Of a stretch of DNA of 64,000 nt, positions 63,192-64,000 are shown in pieces (the first letter of the stretch is position 1; every line of letters starts with the position of its first letter). Below the pieces are notes generated by a model. The model ran no database searches, was not told the DNA's origin, and was given only the letters and a program-made list of their open reading frames with translations. Both the position numbers and the translations under genes were made by a program. Source of the DNA: Pirellula staleyi DSM 6068 (GTDB taxonomy: Bacteria; Planctomycetota; Planctomycetia; Pirellulales; Pirellulaceae); contig CAMCMB010000006.1 of assembly GCA_945875845.1 (NCBI GenBank), positions 62,001 to 126,000 on the forward strand, given 5' to 3'.

Positions 63192-64000
63192 TCACGAAAG
63201 TTGTGTTAGTTCCGTTCGAGTTCCTTCTGCAACTGGAAGTTGGGTGGATTGAGTAGCAATGGATCGCTTAACCAAAAACTTTTTCTCATAAGCATAGTAT
63301 TTCAACTGCAATGCAAAGCATATCAAACACCACACAACCCCAGGGGATTTGGAAAGCAAGGACGACAGCCAGCCCGTTCGGCGGATTGCCCCGACGACGG
63401 TCTTGTTTCGCAAGAGTTGTTTACCAAGTTGACAAAGGTCATGCCGGAGCGGCCAAGAAAAACACGCTAACACCAAGTTTCTGCAAAAAACGGGTTCCGC
63501 AATCACTTTGAATGCCTTTTCCACACATGCGTTATCGATTGCCCCAAAAGTACGCACTTGAGCAATGAGACCATCACGAGCTTGCTCAAGATTCTCTATA
63601 CCTCCCATACCGATTGGATTGGATGTTAGCGACGTTTGGCTCATCGTGTGCGAACGGATAAAAACGTAGGTACCGGGGTTGATCACAAGCGATCCAAATC
63701 GCGCAATGGCAAAAGCAAAACGAGCGTCAAAATTCCAAAGCGATGCCGGGTGCAATCCAATCCCAGTCGAATTTCGAAAGAGCAACGCACTCATGTGTAC
63801 TATAGAGGATGATGTTCCCAAAATGAGATTCTTTGAACTTAATGGCAAACACGCGAATTTTGTCCAAAAGTCCTTTCGCGGCGTATTTCTCAGAATCTCT
63901 CCGTTTGGCTGGTTTATGCATAGATCCCATGGACTAAGCACACCAGCGACGTCTGAGGAACCACGAGCACAGCTCATCGAGGATTCGAGGAAATCCTGGC
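63192..64000 (-). CDS. C-terminal part of a cluster protein, possibly a glycosyltransferase (runs off right edge)
   Basis: The frame is open to the end of the window, giving at least 269 residues; the ATG at 63977 is not the start because the frame continues upstream (QDFLESS). The visible part has RGSSDVAGVLSPWDLCINQP near the left end and SALLFRNSTGIGLHPASLWN, followed by FDARFAFAIARFGSLVINPG. These resemble the acceptor-side half of GT2 glycosyltransferases, with a membrane-associated helix near the end (WCLICFALQLKYYAYEKK). The identification is weak, since the diagnostic N-terminal motifs lie outside the window. It is on the same strand as the rest of the cluster, so the cluster continues beyond the window. 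Confidence 0.45.
   Translation of the reverse strand, partial: QDFLESSMSCARGSSDVAGVLSPWDLCINQPNGEILRNTPRKDFWTKFACLPLSSKNLILGTSSSIVHMSALLFRNSTGIGLHPASLWNFDARFAFAIARFGSLVINPGTYVFIRSHTMSQTSLTSNPIGMGGIENLEQARDGLIAQVRTFGAIDNACVEKAFKVIAEPVFCRNLVLACFSWPLRHDLCQLGKQLLRNKTVVGAIRRTGWLSSLLSKSPGVVWCLICFALQLKYYAYEKKFLVKRSIATQSTQLPVAEGTRTELTQLS

Noticed and set aside
1-64000. tRNA, rRNA and riboswitch genes
   Set aside because: No cloverleaf, rRNA segment or known riboswitch core was recognised on reading; a dedicated covariance search was not possible.

Overview
The window looks like chromosomal DNA of a planctomycete, probably a member or relative of the Pirellulaceae. This rests on gene content: two PSCyt/DUF1549-DUF1553 plus DUF1501 gene pairs, several secreted sulfatases and esterases, a planctomycete-type exosortase with an EpsI-like C-terminal domain, few recognisable Shine-Dalgarno sites, and many short intergenic repeat families. 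No rRNA, tRNA, CRISPR array or intact mobile element was seen. All identifications come from reading translated sequence; no database search was run.

Layout. 0-4.6 kb is housekeeping: the 5' part of a purine nucleoside phosphorylase gene, malQ and asnS on the minus strand, then a small membrane protein and an FHA-domain protein. 4.85-10.3 kb is a plus-strand set of DUF1549/DUF1553, DUF1501, WD40 and NHL-repeat proteins. 10.4-14.8 kb holds an ATP-grasp/alpha-E pair, a THUMP-like methyltransferase and a small conserved-looking protein. 14.9-29.7 kb is rich in secreted hydrolases: a sulfatase-esterase fusion, a rhomboid protease, an alpha/beta hydrolase, a second sulfatase, a second DUF1501 plus PSCyt pair and a sialate O-acetylesterase. 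An IS110-type transposase remnant and many short repeats lie between them.

29.9-32.8 kb is a decayed defence-type island. It holds a YhcG/DUF1016 nuclease gene lacking its catalytic core, an Abi_2-type gene interrupted by one in-frame TAA, and scraps of a SNF2-type helicase. Each is associated with a TTTTCAGT-rich short repeat. 32.9-40.2 kb encodes an MFS transporter, a lipoprotein, an orphan HlyD-type membrane fusion lipoprotein, a D-amino-acid dehydrogenase-like enzyme, a small exported protein with two FCC-x-NC metal-binding-like repeats, and an amino acid permease. 40.7-47.0 kb is one giant gene encoding an apparent AddB-AddA (helicase-nuclease) fusion.

47.0-64.0 kb is a uniformly minus-strand, visibly AT-richer exopolysaccharide cluster: glycosyltransferases, two methyltransferases, an acyltransferase-3 protein, a Wzy-like polymerase, a WcaF-like acetyltransferase, the exosortase, a glycosyltransferase-sulfotransferase fusion and a TPR membrane protein. 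Several genes overlap by 4 bp, suggesting coupled translation. The cluster probably makes an acetylated, methylated and possibly sulfated surface glycan, and it runs off the right edge. The most notable items are the AddB-AddA fusion, the GT4-sulfotransferase fusion beside an exosortase, and the defence island caught mid-decay.
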